The position numbers were made by a program, and so were the translations under genes. From an uncultured Aquimarina sp. (GTDB lineage: Bacteria > Bacteroidota > Bacteroidia > Flavobacteriales > Flavobacteriaceae): a stretch of 64,000 bases of DNA. The stretch is from the NCBI GenBank assembly GCA_947498815.1, contig CANMLU010000004.1, positions 124,001-188,000 on the forward strand, written 5' to 3'. Below the pieces are notes generated by a model. The model worked only from the letters and a program-made list of their open reading frames with translations. It searched no databases and had not been told where the DNA came from. Of this stretch, positions 62,677-64,000 are shown piece by piece. Within the stretch, counting starts at the first letter, position 1; each line of letters starts with the position of its first letter.

Positions 62677-64000
62677 ATGATGAACCTATTGTTGTTTTTT
62701 CAACAGTTTAGTACTTGGTTTAAAATTTTGTTAGGTGAGTTGCTCAACAACTTAATTAGTTTGTTTTTTATCTTGGCTGTTTACTTTGCCCTTTGGCATT
62801 TTCCTCAAACCGTAGATTTATTATTGATACTTAATCAAGCGGATGCCTTTTTATTTGAAGTTCCTCTTTACTTTTTTTTGTTGATAGCGTCAGCTTTCTT
62901 AATCTGGAATGCTCCAAAGTATTTTTATTTTCATAATTATAAGGATATCACATTCTTTAATTTGATAGGTTTTGTGCCAAATCAACACTATAAATTTCAA
63001 AGTAGTGAGAAAACAATTAGATATAGTTATCGGGCTAGAGTCCACATGCGTAAAGTTGTACCTAGAATGCTAGCAATTTTATTATTGATTATTTCTGCAT
63101 TGAGTATATTACATGCTATGGAGTTGTTTGAGTTGGAGAATGTGTACACCAATTCTTTAAATCCTGCAAACACCTTAATTTTTTTCATTTTTTTTTTATT
63201 GCTCTTATCCGAGCCCATACTATATAATAAGATTCAAGAAACGGTTAATCAGATTCCAAGGATAAACATCCTTTTGTTTACCTTATCTTTAAGCCTTATA
63301 ATTTTGATAGTTACTTTAGGAATTTTAAATACTCAAACCGAAGAAGACCTAGGCAATCTCTTCCTTTCTAATTGTGCTCTTGTAGTATTGTTTTTTACCG
63401 TATCATTTAATAGTTATCGTTTCTTAAAAGAACTACCAACAAGAGTTTTTTATGGGATAATTCTGGTGATTGGCTTTGCTTTACTGTTTTGTTTTTTGGT
63501 ACTAAATTTCATTACTGAGTGGGCTAGTTATATCAACCCGTTATCTGTTTTAATACTGTCCTTGATAAGTTTATTTATGATCAGTTTTTTATTGATTTTA
63601 ATGGGAAAGAAACTGAAACTACCATTATTTTCAATCACTTGTATTGTATGCCTTTTTTCGTCTAGATTTTTATCTGAAACTTCGGATCATTATCAACTAA
63701 ATCTAGAGCCTTCTGAAGTAACAAGGATTTCTATGGATGCGTATATGTACGAATGGATAAAAAGCAGGAAGGATTTAATAGAAAATGAAGAGCAACAATT
63801 TCCTGTAATATTGGTTTCTGCAGAAGGAGGAGGGTCAAGAGCAGGGTTATGGTCATTTTTGGTGCATAGCTACTTGTATGATAAATCTGATGGAAAGTAC
63901 TTCAAAGAAAATTTATTATCACTTACGGGAGCATCAGGAGGAAGCGTAGGTAATACTATGTTTTTTGCGGAAGCTCAGTATGCGTCACAAAAAAAAACAA
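62677..64000 (+). CDS. Polytopic membrane protein with C-terminal patatin-like phospholipase domain (partial, runs off the window)
   Basis: Open from the ATG at 62677 to the window end (441 codons seen; an ATG also follows directly at 62680). Translating by eye gives eight or nine hydrophobic helices over residues 20-335 (e.g. FFILAVYFALWHF, FFLLIASAFLIW, LFTLSLSLIILIVTLGIL, LSVLILSLISLFMISFLL). A patatin-like hydrolase domain starts near residue 375: VILVSAEGGGSRAGLWSF (oxyanion-hole GGGxR) and LTGASGGSVG (nucleophile-elbow GxSxG). The catalytic Asp would lie beyond the window. It would be a membrane-anchored lipase acting on phospholipids or acyl esters. The 3' part is missing. Confidence 0.8.
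   Translation, partial: MMNLLLFFQQFSTWFKILLGELLNNLISLFFILAVYFALWHFPQTVDLLLILNQADAFLFEVPLYFFLLIASAFLIWNAPKYFYFHNYKDITFFNLIGFVPNQHYKFQSSEKTIRYSYRARVHMRKVVPRMLAILLLIISALSILHAMELFELENVYTNSLNPANTLIFFIFFLLLLSEPILYNKIQETVNQIPRINILLFTLSLSLIILIVTLGILNTQTEEDLGNLFLSNCALVVLFFTVSFNSYRFLKELPTRVFYGIILVIGFALLFCFLVLNFITEWASYINPLSVLILSLISLFMISFLLILMGKKLKLPLFSITCIVCLFSSRFLSETSDHYQLNLEPSEVTRISMDAYMYEWIKSRKDLIENEEQQFPVILVSAEGGGSRAGLWSFLVHSYLYDKSDGKYFKENLLSLTGASGGSVGNTMFFAEAQYASQKKT

Overview
The window is a low-GC chromosomal stretch from a member of the Bacteroidota, most likely a marine Flavobacteriaceae (Aquimarina-like, but the genus is a guess). Three things point there: SusC/SusD pairs, type IX secretion (T9SS) C-terminal sorting domains, and promoters with the Bacteroidota -7 element TAnnTTTG. 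No rRNA, tRNA, CRISPR array or insertion sequence was found.

1-20.8 kb is a starch/maltodextrin utilisation locus. A minus-strand operon encodes a SusC TonB-dependent receptor, SusD, a SusE-like lipoprotein and a lipoprotein alpha-amylase. A separately transcribed GH13 amylase with a T9SS tail follows it. Divergent from it run a LacI-family regulator, an MFS sugar transporter, beta-phosphoglucomutase, GH65 maltose phosphorylase, a neopullulanase-like GH13 and a lipoprotein GH13. Together they take starch from cell-surface capture to glucose-6-phosphate. LacI-type sites (core AAAACGTTT) lie before susC and before pfkA at 33.4 kb, with a weaker one before the T9SS amylase.

21-33.2 kb is the most unusual region. 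A TPR protein and a membrane-bound LytTR regulator sit beside two parallel minus-strand gene sets for secreted proteins. One encodes a MACPF-like lipoprotein with three DUF5648 repeats, a Cys-containing peptide with a precursor-like leader, and a small DUF5648 lipoprotein. The other encodes an M57 (HEIGH) metalloprotease with three DUF5648 repeats, a paralogous small DUF5648 lipoprotein and a beta-propeller lipoprotein. A T9SS subtilase lies next to them. The subtilase, the MACPF-like gene and the M57 gene each have tandem direct repeats of about 20 bp starting 78-96 bp upstream of the start codon, in the same orientation. A fourth, similar array lies at 62.4 kb. This looks like an undescribed regulon, possibly controlled by the LytTR protein.

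33.4-36.5 kb holds glycolytic pfkA and gap and an N-acetylglucosamine-kinase-like gene.

36.5-55.4 kb is an assimilatory nitrate locus: nirB-nirD-DUF4202-NarX-like kinase, an alginate-export-type porin, a NarL-type regulator, a soluble protein with two NarX-like P-box motifs, a nitrate ABC transporter, and a nitrate reductase fused to its own FAD reductase and BFD domain, followed by a nitrite-reductase-like/rubredoxin protein. Four of these promoters share a 16-bp 7-2-7 palindrome (TACGTATTAATACGTA type) that runs directly into a TAnnTTTG -7 element.

55.4-64 kb is a mixed set: small hypotheticals, an S41 peptidase, a CarboxypepD_reg-like protein, a hybrid histidine kinase, a small secreted protein, and a polytopic patatin-like protein cut off by the window end.
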